From: Solirubrobacter sp963848475
Lineage (GTDB): Bacteria; Actinomycetota; Thermoleophilia; Solirubrobacterales; Solirubrobacteraceae
Assembly (NCBI GenBank): GCA_963848475.1
Contig: CAWKDW010000014.1
Coordinates: forward strand, 620,001 to 684,000
DNA length: 64,000 bases
Reading direction: 5' to 3'
The position numbers and the translations under genes were made by a program. Shown here in pieces: positions 27,591-37,102 of this stretch. The notes below the pieces were generated by a model that saw nothing but the letters and a program-made list of their open reading frames with translations, was not told where the DNA came from and searched no databases. Every line of letters starts with the position of its first letter. Position 1 is the first letter of the stretch.

Positions 27591-28622
27591 ATGGCCGACC
27601 GTGACTGGAGTGCAGAGTTCCTTCGCAGACGCGAGATCTACGACGCGTTCCGCGTCGCGCTCTGCGACCGACTCGGCGCGTCGATCGACCGCGAGGCAAT
27701 CGCGCTCTCGCTGATCGAGTCCCGGACCAAGACGGTGAAGAGCTTCATCGAAAAGGTCACGAGCAAGGGCAAGTACGCCGATCCGCTCGAGGAGATGACC
27801 GACGTCGTCGGGCTGCGCGTGATCGTCTACTACCCGGACGACGTGCGCGCCGTCGGCACGCTGATCGAGCGCGAGTTCGACATCGACTGGGCGAATTCGT
27901 CCCGGCGCGGCGAGGACGATCCGCCCGACCGCTTCGGGTACCGGTCCGATCACTACATCGTCCGCACCCCGGCCGACGAACGGTTCGCCGGGCTGAGTGC
28001 GGAGATCCAGGTGCGCACGGTCATGCAGCACGCCTGGGCGGCCGTCGACCATCGCATCCGCTACAAGGCCGACGATCTGCCGCGTGACCTGAGCCGCCGG
28101 CTGTTCCGCCTCAACGCGCTCCTCGAGATCGCGGACGAGCAGTTCGCGGGACTCCAGCACGCCAGCCTCGACCGCAGCGCCGAGTACGCGGACGCGGTCG
28201 AGCACGGCGACCTCGGGGTCACCATCGACATCCTCTCACTGCGGGCGTTGGTCGACCGTGAGGACATCGGCCCGCGCTGGGTCCGGCGGGCTGTGACCAT
28301 CGGCTACAACCAGGTCGACCCGGGCGAAGACGGTGGCGAGGCCCTTGAGCGCCTGCTGCTGGTGGTCCGAGGGCTCGGCGTGGCGCGGGTCGCTGATGTC
28401 GCGGCGCTGCTGCCCGACGACCCGGATGTCGGCGACTCGGTGCTTCGCGACGTGCTCGCCAGCCTGAGCCTCCGACCCGGCCAAGCCCGGTTCTGGGCCT
28501 TCCCGGGCGACGTGCTCGCACTGCTCATCCTCGGGCTCGTGGGGACGCCGGAGCTGATCCGGAAGTCGAACTTCCGGCGCGAGATCCAGGACGTGCTGCT
28601 GCGGCGACTGGCGCCCGAGTAG
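27591..28622 (+). CDS. RelA/SpoT-domain protein (small alarmone synthetase-like)
   Basis: 343 aa from ATG 27591. The N-terminal 200 residues form a RelA_SpoT nucleotidyltransferase domain: SRTKTVKSFIEKV, DVVGLRVIVYYPDD, FGYRSDHYIV and AEIQVRTVMQHAWAAVDHRI, corresponding to the ATP/GDP-binding motifs and the E-x-QVRT catalytic motif. It transfers pyrophosphate from ATP to GDP/GTP to give (p)ppGpp. There is no HD hydrolase, TGS or ACT domain; the C-terminal 140 residues are helical and unassigned. Cytoplasmic, monocistronic. It may be a stress alarmone enzyme or an accessory toxin-like SAS. Confidence 0.87.
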   Translation: MADRDWSAEFLRRREIYDAFRVALCDRLGASIDREAIALSLIESRTKTVKSFIEKVTSKGKYADPLEEMTDVVGLRVIVYYPDDVRAVGTLIEREFDIDWANSSRRGEDDPPDRFGYRSDHYIVRTPADERFAGLSAEIQVRTVMQHAWAAVDHRIRYKADDLPRDLSRRLFRLNALLEIADEQFAGLQHASLDRSAEYADAVEHGDLGVTIDILSLRALVDREDIGPRWVRRAVTIGYNQVDPGEDGGEALERLLLVVRGLGVARVADVAALLPDDPDVGDSVLRDVLASLSLRPGQARFWAFPGDVLALLILGLVGTPELIRKSNFRREIQDVLLRRLAPE

Positions 28623-28648
28623 CGCAGCGAGCGGAGGCGTGCCGAGGA

Positions 28649-28667
28649 CGCGACGGCAGTTGTCGCG
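28649..28667. terminator. Bidirectional hairpin between convergent genes
   Basis: CGCGAC-GGCAGTT-GTCGCG between the RelA/SpoT gene (stop 28622) and the small minus-strand gene (stop 28688). No strong U-tract on either side. Confidence 0.45.
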
Positions 28668-28687
28668 CCGCCCCGGCCTCCGGCGCC

Positions 28688-28894
28688 CTAACGCTTGACG
28701 GTGGCGTCGGGCACGACGCCCTCGACGACAGCCACGTCGAGGTGACTGAGGTCCTCCACCTCGTGCTCGATTCCGCCGCCGGCGTCGCCCTCGCGTTGTC
28801 GATCCTCCTTGCGGATACTCTTCGCCTGGCGCTTTTCGCGCACCTTCGTCTCGCGGTTCAGCTTTGCGAACGTCGTCTTCTTTTTGCCAGCCAC
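28688..28894 (-). CDS. Small basic protein of unknown function
   Basis: 68 aa from GTG 28894, chosen because GGAGA sits six bases upstream and the N-terminus (VAGKKKTTFAKLNRE) matches a short lysine-rich protein type that I recall from actinobacteria. The first half is strongly basic and helical (KVREKRQAKSIRKEDRQRE); the second half is acidic (HEVEDLSHLDVAVVEG). No catalytic motif; a nucleic-acid or ribosome-associated role would suit the charge but is speculative. It converges on the RelA/SpoT gene. Confidence 0.6.
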   Translation of the reverse strand: MAGKKKTTFAKLNRETKVREKRQAKSIRKEDRQREGDAGGGIEHEVEDLSHLDVAVVEGVVPDATVKR

Positions 28895-29289
28895 GGTTGA
28901 TCTCCAGGTCGTACAGCGAACGCGCACCTGCGAGGCACGACGGCGACGCGGTGAGCACGGTTCTCCGGTCGGCGGACGCACGACCTCGCTTGAAAGCCTA
29001 GCCACGTTCACCCCGGACGCGCTTTGGGCGCACCGAATCGAGGCGTCGCAACGGCCACCGAGGGCGAGGGACGGCTTCGCATCGTCACTCTCCAGTCGCC
29101 GCACGGTCGTCACCGCTCGTCGTACTCCCTGTCACCGCCCATGTCTCGTGACGTTTGATCGTGCCTGCAGCTGCCGCACTCGCCTGGAAGGGAGCGGCGC
29201 CGCGAACGGCGGCCGTGGCGTCGCGACGTATCGAAACCGTCGAATAGCGCTACTTCGGCGAGTCCCTAGTCGTGAGCGATAGCTAGCGA
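28895..29289. other. Gene-free stretch upstream of the toxin-antitoxin pair
   Basis: No gene supported. Bases 29226-29262 contain a shortened relic of the dispersed element seen at 23503 (CGTATCG...GTCGAA...AGCGCTACTTCG). Confidence 0.4.
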
Positions 29290-29295
29290 TATCAT
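29290..29295 (+). promoter_or_regulatory. Promoter -10 box of vapBC, leaderless geometry
   Basis: TATCAT ends 6 bases before ATG 29302, so the expected transcription start is the A of the start codon. The overlapping repeats GCGATAGCTA/GCGATATCAT are candidates for the autoregulatory antitoxin operator. Confidence 0.5.
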
Positions 29296-29301
29296 CGAGG
29301 G

Positions 29302-29523
29302 ATGCCTGACGTATTGATCCGTGACGTTCCGGCCGAGGATCTGGCTCGCATTGATGCTCATGCCGCACGGCAGGGGTTGTCGCGCACCGAGTACCTGCGT
29401 CGGCGGTTGAGCCAGGATGCAGCGCGGTCGACGAGTCCGGTGAAGGTCGGGGATCTGGAGCGGTTCTCGTCGCGGTTCCGGGATCTCGGTGACGCCGAGG
29501 TCATGCGCGGCGCGTGGTCGTGA
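29302..29523 (+). CDS. Type II antitoxin, ribbon-helix-helix (VapB/FitA-like)
   Basis: 73 aa. The N-terminal MPDVLIRDVPAEDLARIDAH plus ARQGLSRTEYLRRRL is a FitA-type ribbon-helix-helix DNA-binding domain; the C-terminal 30 residues (VGDLERFSSRFRDLGDAEVM) would wrap the toxin. It represses its own promoter and neutralises the PIN toxin encoded next. Stop and next start overlap as GTGA (29520-29523). The leaderless promoter geometry fits a low-level autoregulated operon. Confidence 0.88.
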   Translation: MPDVLIRDVPAEDLARIDAHAARQGLSRTEYLRRRLSQDAARSTSPVKVGDLERFSSRFRDLGDAEVMRGAWS

Positions 29524-29942
29524 ACCCCGCTGCGGAAGGGGCGGGCTGGCTGGTCGACAAATCGGCGTTGGTGCGTCTCGGGGCCAGCGCGGATGCCGAG
29601 GGCTGGGCGAGCCGTATCGAGCGGGGACTGGTGCGGATCGCGACGGTCACGTTGCTCGAGGTGGGGTACTCGGCTCGCAACGCTGCGGAGTTGCGTGCCG
29701 GCTACGCGCAGCCGCCGATCGCGTCGATGCCCGTCGAGTACGCAACGCCGGTGTCCGAGGACCGGGCAGTGCAGGTGTTGAGCGTGCTCGCGGAGCGCGG
29801 AACCCATCGCGCCCCGTCGATTCCCGACCTGCTGATCGCAGCGGTCGCGGAGAGTGCGGGCTTGATTGTGTTGCACGACGACAAAGACTTCGACTTGATC
29901 GCCGACGTCACCGGCCAGCGGGTCGAACGTCTACGGCAATAG
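29520..29942 (+). CDS. VapC-family PIN-domain ribonuclease toxin
   Basis: 140 aa from GTG 29520, coupled to the antitoxin by a 4-base overlap. The PIN active-site acids are intact: Asp13 (WLVDKSAL), Glu47 (TLLEVGYSAR), Asp103 (SIPDLLIAA) and Asp121/Asp123 in LHDDKDFD. These coordinate Mg2+ for RNA cleavage; known VapCs cut tRNA or rRNA, but the target here cannot be told. Length and architecture are normal for the family, so the pair is probably functional. Confidence 0.9.
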   Translation: MNPAAEGAGWLVDKSALVRLGASADAEGWASRIERGLVRIATVTLLEVGYSARNAAELRAGYAQPPIASMPVEYATPVSEDRAVQVLSVLAERGTHRAPSIPDLLIAAVAESAGLIVLHDDKDFDLIADVTGQRVERLRQ

Positions 29943-29963
29943 CGTCCCCGCCGGTTTCGCTGG

Positions 29964-29983
29964 CGCGACGAGCAGTCGTCGCG
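29964..29983 (+). terminator. Hairpin after vapBC
   Basis: CGCGACGA-GCAG-TCGTCGCG, a perfect 8-bp stem with a 4-nt loop, 21 bases after the toxin stop. Confidence 0.6.
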
Positions 29984-30093
29984 GCGGCTTCTGTTAGGAG
30001 CCTAGAACGCGACTTCTCAGAACACTCTCGACCTTGACGTCGCGGCGCGATGTCCAACCCCCTCGCTCTACAAACACCCAATCCTCCAACGAT

Positions 30094-30107
30094 CCCCCCC
30101 CCCCCCC
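30094..30107. repeat. Run of 14 C
   Basis: A 14-base homopolymer in the intergenic region 3' of a membrane-protein gene. It is exceptional even at this GC content and marks a slippage-prone site or an assembly artefact. Confidence 0.9.
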
Positions 30108-30185
30108 AAACTCGAGGTGATGCGAGCGCATCCAGCGATCGAGTCGATGTGCCTCTCTAGCGACGGCCCGCGGGTGCAGGTGTGC

Positions 30186-30878
30186 TCAGGACGGAGGCAG
30201 CGGCAGCCCTGATAGCTGCACGAGTGACAGCGCGAGCAGTGCGATGCCCAGGCCGATCAGGCCGTAGCGAACGCCTCGGTAGGGGAAGTGGGTCGAGATG
30301 CCGACCAAGAAGAGGATGCTGGCCAGGACGACCGTGAGCCGGATGTACTTGTCGGCGGTCGCGCCGTCCTTCTCGCCGTCGAGGAAGGCTGCTTTGGCCT
30401 GGCGGTCGGCGGTCCGGGCCTCGACCTCACCGGGCCGCTTGTACTGCGGCATGTACGTGGGTCCCAGCGGCGCTTCGGGGTCCGTCTCGGGCTTCGTCGC
30501 CCGCCAGGCGTCGAAGGCGACCTTGAACGCGGGCCGGAACCGGTGCTCCGCCAGACGCATGGCGGACTGATTGCCCACGGCGTAGGCCGCGAACCAGGAC
30601 TCGAAGGTCGACGAGTCGAAGTCACGTAGCTCGCCCGAGTCGGCATCGGCCCGGCTCGCCTCGATCCGCAGGCTCGAAGCGGTGGCCAGTTTCACGCGCG
30701 ACTCGGTCGACCACTTGGCTGCCGCATACCCCGACCATGCCGCGAGCAGTGCCACGAGCGAGAGCAGGACCGCCTCGGTGATGGAGATAAGACGGTCGCG
30801 CCGCTCGTGCGGGTGGGCGTGTTTCGCGTGCTCGCTGATCTCCTTCCCGACCTCGCTCGCTGAAAGCCCCTCCGGCAT
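30186..30878 (-). CDS. Membrane protein of unknown function (DUF4337-like architecture)
   Basis: 230 aa from ATG 30878. A His-rich start (EHAKHAHPHERRDRL) precedes one TM helix (AVLLSLVALLAAWSGYAAA). A helical soluble region of about 130 residues contains conserved-looking SSLRIEASRADADSG and TYMPQYKRPGE. Two TM helices close the protein (LTVVLASILFLVGIST and YGLIGLGIALLALSLVQL). The layout resembles DUF4337 proteins; no catalytic residues stand out. It stands alone on the minus strand. The adjoining 30879-31298 region holds no supported gene. Confidence 0.7.
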   Translation of the reverse strand: MPEGLSASEVGKEISEHAKHAHPHERRDRLISITEAVLLSLVALLAAWSGYAAAKWSTESRVKLATASSLRIEASRADADSGELRDFDSSTFESWFAAYAVGNQSAMRLAEHRFRPAFKVAFDAWRATKPETDPEAPLGPTYMPQYKRPGEVEARTADRQAKAAFLDGEKDGATADKYIRLTVVLASILFLVGISTHFPYRGVRYGLIGLGIALLALSLVQLSGLPLPPS

Positions 30879-31318
30879 GGAAGGAGCCTACCCTGGCGAT
30901 CCACTGGCTCAGAGTGCGAGCGTCGCCTCGGTTTCGGTGCTCGCTGCTCCGTTGGGCGAACCGCGGCAGCGACGCAGAGCGCCGGCGCTTGCGCCATGGT
31001 GCTTCACAGCGCCTCGGCGATCACCCTCTCCTCCGCGCTGCCGAGGACGTATTTGCGGAGCAGGCCCCCTCCTCCCGCGTCTGGTACGCCATGTGCGAGC
31101 GAGTCGCCGCCTCGCTGTCATGTCGGCCAGCCGGTCTGCGATCGACACCGAGAGCGCCGGAAAGCTCACCCGATCAACGAGCTCGCCGACCGGGCACGGC
31201 GCCTCGCGGGCCGCGGGGACCGGAGCCCGCCGCGGGCTCGCCACAACATCGCGCCGCTGACCGAAGGGCTCGCTCTGGCGGCTTGAGGGTGGGGCGCGTA
31301 GCGTCGGGCGGTCGCACG

Positions 31319-34300
31319 ATGACCGCGACCGCGACACCTCCCCCGAGCACACGGCGCGCGGTATCGCTCGCCGATGGAGTCGTGCTCGCGGGCGTGGTGT
31401 GCCTGCTCGCGTTCCCGGTGCTGGCGCGGGTGGCCGCCGATCGACTGCCGGTACGGCCTCCGGCGGCGTTCCCGCCGCCGCCCGCCGCTGTCCGCCCGGC
31501 GCCGCTGCGCGATCTGCCGGCCGGGTTGCAGCCGGGGCCTGCGGCGCGCCGGCCGGAGGATCTGCGACCGGCCGCGGTTGCGCTGCTCGGTGAGCGGACC
31601 GCCGCCCGGCTGCTGGCGTTTGTCAGCGCGCGGACCTTCGACGCGCCGACCGGCGACGGTAATCCTTATCGCTACGCCCAGCTGGATCGGATCCTGCCGC
31701 CTGCGTTCGCGTCCTCGCAGGTCGCGGCTGCGACCGACCTGGGCGCGCGCCTGACCCTGCTGCCCGACGTCGCGGCCGCGCCGGCGGCGTACGCCGTGCT
31801 CGACCGCGCGCGGGCCACCGGAGCGTGCGCCCCGTCGCTCGACGTGCTGTTGCTCGTTGCCGCAGACCTGTCGCCTCACCTCGGCGTGATCGAGGCGGAG
31901 GCGCGCCGCGCACGGGCAGCCTGCCGCGGCAACCCCGTGCCCGGCTCGATCCTCGGGCAGGTCCAGTCACAGCTCGCCCTGGCCACAAGCGGCGACCCGC
32001 GCGACGCGGCAGCGGGCGCGCTGTCGACGTTCCGGCGGCTCGAGCGCGAGTTCCCGGGGTCGGCCGCGGGGTGGAGCGGCGAGGGGGACGCCCACCTGCG
32101 CATCGCCGCGGTCGTCGCGGGCGAGACGCCCGAGCGCGCGTTCGTCATCCGGCACCAGTACGCGCGGGCGCTGGCCGCCTACCGCCGTGCGGCCGCGCTG
32201 GAGCCGGGCCTCGAGCTGGAGGCCGGCGTCGGCAGCGCGCTCGTGGGCCTCGGCCGCCCCCGCGAGGCGGCCGAGGTGCTGCAGCGGGTGGTCGCGGACC
32301 GCCCGCGTTCGCAGCGGCTGCAGCGGCAGCTGATGCTCGCCCTGGAACGGGCGCATCGCTTCGCCGCGGAAGCCGGTGTCGCCCGCCGGGTGATCGAGCT
32401 CCCCGACGCGCCGGAGCCGGGACCGGGGGTGTATCCGGCCGTGCCGGCGCCGCCGGGAGGCCACCACGCGGAGGTCGTCGGGCTGCTCTCGCTGGGGGCC
32501 GGCCGCCTTGCGCCGTTGTCCGTCCAGCTGTTCCCCAAGTACGACCTCGTGGCGCCCGCGGCGGCGGTCATCGACACCTCCTTCATCCCCGTGTACCGGG
32601 ACGAGGCGGGCGTCACCGATGACGCCCAGGCGTGTCCCGAGCTCGCGTATCGTCGGGCGCTTGTGCTCGCTGGCTCGCCGGCGTCATCCCTCATCCAGTA
32701 TCCGGCCGAGTTCGCCTGCGGGCAGGAGTCGGACTCGCTGAAGGCGATCGCCCAGCTGGAGCTCGGTGACCGCCGCGGGGCGCAGGTGACAATGGCTCGC
32801 GGCACCGCAGGGGAGTCGATCGATGAACTGCGCCAGAACCTTTGGCGCTGGGCGGGCGACCTGCCGCGGGCCGAGCGCCACGCCCGTGAATGGGTCGCGG
32901 CGACGCACCACGCGCCGGAGGCGGTACTGCGCCTCGGCGAGATCGAGTTCCTGCGCGGACGCTTCGATGACGCGGCGGCCGACTTCGGCGACGCCGCGCG
33001 GCGAGCGCGCGACCGGTCCGCGACGTCGAGCCGGATCGAGGCCGAAGCCACGCTGGACCGCGGCGCCGCGCTCGCCCGCGCGGGCCGGCGCCCCGAGGCC
33101 GTCGCCGCGCTGCGCGCGGCCGACGACATCGCTCGCGCTCGCGCTCCGGGCCGCGGAGTCACCGTGTCGATCCTCCCGGGCAGGGCGATCTCGGGTCACG
33201 CGCGCCTCCAGCTTGCCGACGCCGAGCGCGAGGCCGGCGCGCTGCGGGCGGCGGCGGAGGACTACGCGGGCGCGCGCTATCACGGGCTGCCGCAGGCGAC
33301 CACCGGTGCGCTCGAGAACAACGCGGCGATCGTGGACATCGCACTCGGCCACGACGCGCAAGCGGAGCGCGCGACGCGCCGGGCCCGTGCCGTCGACCCG
33401 GAGAGCCCGGCGTATCTGATGACCGCCGCCTACGCCGCCGCGCGCGCCGGCCGCGTCGCCACGGCGATCCGGCGCTACGGAGCGACGCTCACGGCCGACC
33501 CCACGACCTTCGGCGCCGCGAACGACCTCGGCGTGCTGCACGCGCGCCGCGGGGACACGCAACGCGCCGTCGCCGCGCTGCGGCGCGCCGTGGGCGCCGA
33601 CGAGCGCTACGCGCTCGGCTGGTTCAACCTCGGCGTGGTCCTTGGTGGGATGGGCCCAAGACACCTGTTCGCGTCGCAAGGCGCGCTGGCGCGCGCCTTC
33701 GCGCTCGATCCGGCCCTGCGCGACCGCGAGCGCGTGCCCACGCTCGACGCGCGCACCTACCGCACCGGCCTCGACGTCGCGCGGCCGCTGCCGGCGGAGT
33801 GGACCTTCGCGTCCTCGCAGCGCCACGCGCCGACCAAGACCGCCGGCCTCGCGGCCCTGCTGCTGGTCGCCCTAACGCTCAGCCGGACCCTGACGATGAC
33901 CGGCTCCGGCCGCGGGCTCGCCGAGAAGCGGCTCGGTTCGCTCGACCGCGCGAGCGGTCGCTACCTGCGCCGCTTCCGGCACCCGGCGATCGCGACGTCG
34001 CCACGCTGGCAGTGTTCGCCTGGCCGCTCGTACGCGCGCCGGGCGGCGGTGTGAGCGCCGCAGTCGCGGGCGCCCTCGGCCTCGTCGTGCTGCTCGCGGT
34101 CGCGCTCCGCGTCCGCGCCCGTGTCGCCGGGCGCCAGGAGACGTGGGCGCCCGGCGTCGTCTTCGGACTCGGCACGGCGGTCGCCGGGCTGATGTGGGCG
34201 CCGTTGCCGGTGCTGAAGGGCAAGGCAAGCGCCCGGGCTGCATTGGGCCGCGCCCGTCGCGATTGCCTCGGTCGCGTTGCCGCTCGTGCTCCTGACCGCA

Positions 34301-34474
34301 TGGACGAACATCCCGCTGACGCGCAGCCTCGCGGCAGCCGCGCTTGTAATGGCGGCCTCGCTGCTCACGCCGGTCAAGCCGGTCGACGGCGGCGCAATCG
34401 CCGAAGCCGGAGGCACGGCCGCGGGACTCACCGCAATCGGCCTCGCCGTCCTGCTCGCGCTCGGGCTCGTCTAA
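31319..34474 (+). CDS. Large TPR-containing membrane protein (two compensating frameshifts near the end)
   Basis: From ATG 31319 (TAGCGT box at 31299-31304) a TM helix (VVLAGVVCLLAFPVLARVAA) precedes about 800 residues of alanine-rich tetratricopeptide repeats (for example DDAAADFGDAARRARDR and FGAANDLGVLHARRGDTQRA) and a TM helix (GLAALLLVALTLSRTL). Near 33990 the reading moves to another frame (VATLAVFAWPLVRAPGGG... LGLVVLLAVALRV) and near 34240 back to the first (VLLTAWTNIPLTRSLAAAAL), ending at 34474. The total is exactly 1052 codons, so the two shifts cancel. It is probably a scaffold of about 1050 aa with a multi-helix C-terminal membrane domain; function unknown. Confidence 0.72.
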
Positions 34475-34612
34475 GCCTGAATCCACGAAAGCGCCGGACA
34501 ACCGGCATGAAGAAGGGAATGGAAGAGTCCTACGTCGAAGATCTAGCGAGTCACGATGGCCCCGCCCATGCGTTGGCGTTCCGTGAGGGCGCAGCGAAGC
34601 GTTGGTGTCGGG

Positions 34613-36405
34613 GTGCGCGCAGGCCGGCTATTGCAGCCTCGAAATGGGCACGATTGGGGTGCCGACGTGCTGTGGATCAGCGGAAGGCAACATCAGTGGC
34701 GGCGTTTTCGCGAGCCGTCATCGAACCCCGCGGGGTCGAAGAACCCGTGCATGCGCGTGATCTCTTCATGCTGAGAACCGGGAGGTCTCACGGTCACCCG
34801 CCTGTCGTGATGGAGGGGCGGGTCGTGCGGGGAACGCCGACGGCGGTAATCCCGTGATGGACGATCGTGAGAGGTCGGACGGTCTGGTAGTACCGGTGAA
34901 GCTGGCGAACAATGCCCAAGGCGGGGCGGCGGAGTCGGTGGAGGGAAGCGGACCGGCCAAGGGGAACACGACCAGCGAAACGCGCCCCGGACACGGTGCC
35001 GGGCACGGCGCGCCAAGCGAGCTTGGGCGTGTGCGCCGAGTGGCAGTAACGGACAAGCAAGTGCGGTTCACTGCGCTCCTGCACCATGTCGACGTCGACC
35101 GTCTGCGGGCGGCGTACTTCGCGCTTCGGCCGAAGGCCGCTCCGGGGGTGGACGGGGTCACGTCGGCGGACTACGGGCTGGCTCTGGAGGTCAACCTTCG
35201 GGATCTCCACGCTCGGGTTCATAGGGGTGCGTACCGGGCGAGACCGTCGCGGAGGGTGTACATACCGAAACCGGACGGGCGGCTTCGGCCGCTCGGGGTC
35301 GCCGCGCTGGAGGACAAGATCCTTCAGCGGGCGGTGGTGGAGGTGCTGAACGCCATCTATGAGACGGACTTTCTCGGGTTCTCCTACGGGTTTCGGCCGG
35401 GTCGCAGCCCGCATCACGCGTTGGATGCGCTCGCCGCTGGGATCGTTGGCAAGAACGTGAACTGGGTGCTCGACGCTGATTTCAGCGACTACTTCTCCAG
35501 CCTCGACCATCAATGGCTGATGAAGTTCTTGGAGCACCGGATCGCGGACGAGAGGGTCCTGCGGCTGATCCAGAAATGGCTGGCCGCGGGGGTCATCGAG
35601 AACGGGTCGTGGACGGCGTTCGAAGAAGGCGTACCGCAAGGGGCATCGGTTTCTCCGTTGCTCGCGAACGTCTACGCGCACTACGTCCTTGACCTCTGGG
35701 TCCACCAGTGGAGGAACGGCACGCCCACGGCGATGTGATCGTCGTGCGCTGGGCCGATGACTTCGTGGTGGGGTTCGAGCACCGGGAGGACGCCGAGCGG
35801 TTCTGGGCAGAGCTTCGCGACAGGCTCGCGAGCTTCGGCTTGGAACTGCATGCCGAGAAGACGCGGTTGATCGAGTTCGGGCGCAACGCCGCCCGTGACC
35901 GTCGGGCGCGTGGGCTTGGCAAGCCTGAGACGTTCCAGTTCCTCGGATTCACGCACGCGTGCGACCGGACGCGGAAGACGGGACGGTTCAAGCTGCGGCG
36001 GATCACGGACTCGAAACGGATACGCGCCAAGCTGCTCGCCGTCAAACGCGAGATGGCCAGGCGGATGCATCTGCCCATTCCAGAGCAGGGCGTCTGGCTC
36101 GCCAGCGTCCTGCGAGGGCACTACGGCTACTACGCGGTGCCCGACAACATCGAGGCGCTCCGCGCCTTCCGTCAAGGGATCATCCGGCACTGGCTCAGAA
36201 CGCTCCGGCGTCGCAGCCAGCGACACCGGCTGTCCTGGCAGCGGATGGATCTCCTCGCTGACCGATGGCTACCCCTGCCGCGGATCCTGCATCCCTGGCC
36301 CGAGCAGCGATTCGCCGCTATCACCCAAGGCAGGAGCCCAGTGCGGTAGTCCCGCACGCTGGGATCTGCGCGGGGGGCGGCTGGCAACAGCCGTCCCTAC
36401 CGCAA
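34613..36405 (+). mobile_element. Group II intron (retroelement)
   Basis: The 3' part is clear. Domain V is at about 36333-36367 (GAGCCCAGTGCGG, loop, CCGCACGCTGGGATC) with the AGC triad and CG bulge. Domain VI follows (GGGGCGGCTG-GCAA-CAGCCGTCCC), ending near 36405. The likely 5' end is GTGCG at 34613, within a segment (GGGTGCGCGCAGGCCGGC) typical of such introns. The intron encodes a reverse transcriptase between 34857 and 36349. Upstream flanking codons (MEESYVEDLASHDGP... FREGAAKRW) resemble the conserved leader often found before this intron class. The exact 5' boundary is inferred. Confidence 0.75.
34857..36349 (+). pseudogene. ltrA: Group II intron-encoded reverse transcriptase/maturase, frameshifted
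   Basis: From ATG 34857 the first part carries RT motifs (PKAAPGVDGVT, RRVYIPKPDGRLRPLGV, GFRPGRSPHHAL, WVLDADFSDYFSSLDH, EGVPQGASVSPLLANV) and then a nonsense end at 35738. The continuation is in another frame from about 35715 and contains the catalytic box VVRWADDFVVGF (WADD instead of YADD), GLELHAEKTRLIEFG and a maturase X domain ending PRILHPWPEQRF. One missing base between 35705 and 35735 explains it. There is no HNH endonuclease. The stop lies inside domain V. Splicing and retrohoming would need the shift to be an error. Confidence 0.85.
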
Positions 36406-36434
36406 CCGGTGTCGGCGGTTCCGGCGGGTTCGTT

Positions 36435-36506
36435 AAGGTGACCTCCCAAGCAGGGCTTTGTAGCGACAGATTGCGGCTGTCGCGGCCCGGCTCGGGAGGT
36501 CACCTT
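36435..36506 (+). promoter_or_regulatory. 13-bp inverted repeats around the IS1380 transposase leader
   Basis: AAGGTGACCTCCC (36435-36447) and GGGAGGTCACCTT (36494-36506) are perfect inverted repeats. The right arm contains the GGGAGG Shine-Dalgarno of the ATG at 36508. RNA reading in from outside would fold and hide the ribosome-binding site; RNA starting between the arms would not. Confidence 0.6.
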
Positions 36507-36507
36507 C

Positions 36508-37075
36508 ATGGTGAACGAATCGGCGGTCGTGGTCTTTGATGATGAGCGGGCGGTCGCGAACGCGGGCGTGATGCTGCCGGCGTTGTTGGCCGGGCGTCTG
36601 GGCTTGGAGGCGTTGGTCGAGGAGTGCGTGGATCTCGGCGATCGTCCGGGGGCGGCGAACCCGGGGCGCAAGGTGATGACGCTGTGCTCGGCGATGGTGC
36701 TGGGCGCGGACTGCATCGAGGACTGCGACCTGCTGAGGTCGGGGCAGACCAGCGCGGTGCTCGGTCACGGGGTGGCGGCGCCCTCGACCTTGGGCACGTT
36801 CTTGCGGGCGTTCACGTTCGGGCACGTCCGCCAACTCGACCGGGTCCTCGGACTGGCCTTGGAGCGGGCGTGGGCCGCCGGGGCCGGGCCGGGCGATCAG
36901 CGCCTGATCGTGGATGTCGATTCTTCGTCGGGGAGGTCCACGGCTACCAGAAACAGGGCGCGGCCTATGGCTACACCCGCAAGCTCGGTTATCACCCGTT
37001 GCTGGCGACCCGCGCTGACAACGGCGAGGTGCTCCACATCCGGCTGCGCAAGGGCTCGGCGAACATCTTGCCCTC
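36508..37075 (+). pseudogene. IS1380-family transposase, truncated and frameshifted
   Basis: ATG 36508 starts MVNESAVVVFDDERAVANAG, followed by CSAMVLGADCIEDCDLLRSG and LIVDVDS with the first catalytic Asp. Near 36925 the homologous reading (FVGEVHGYQKQGAAYGYTRK, LGYHPLLATRADNGEVLHIR) moves to the next frame and stops matching after KGSANIL near 37070. The C-terminal half of the usual 450-residue protein and the right end of the element are missing. It lies about 30 bases after the group II intron. Confidence 0.82.
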
Positions 37076-37102
37076 GAACGCCCCGAATCTAGTGACGCAA
37101 CG

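Noticed and set aside
30914..31318. N-terminal extension of the TPR protein
   Set aside because: Arg/Ser-rich chance coding; the protein starts naturally at ATG 31319 before a TM helix.
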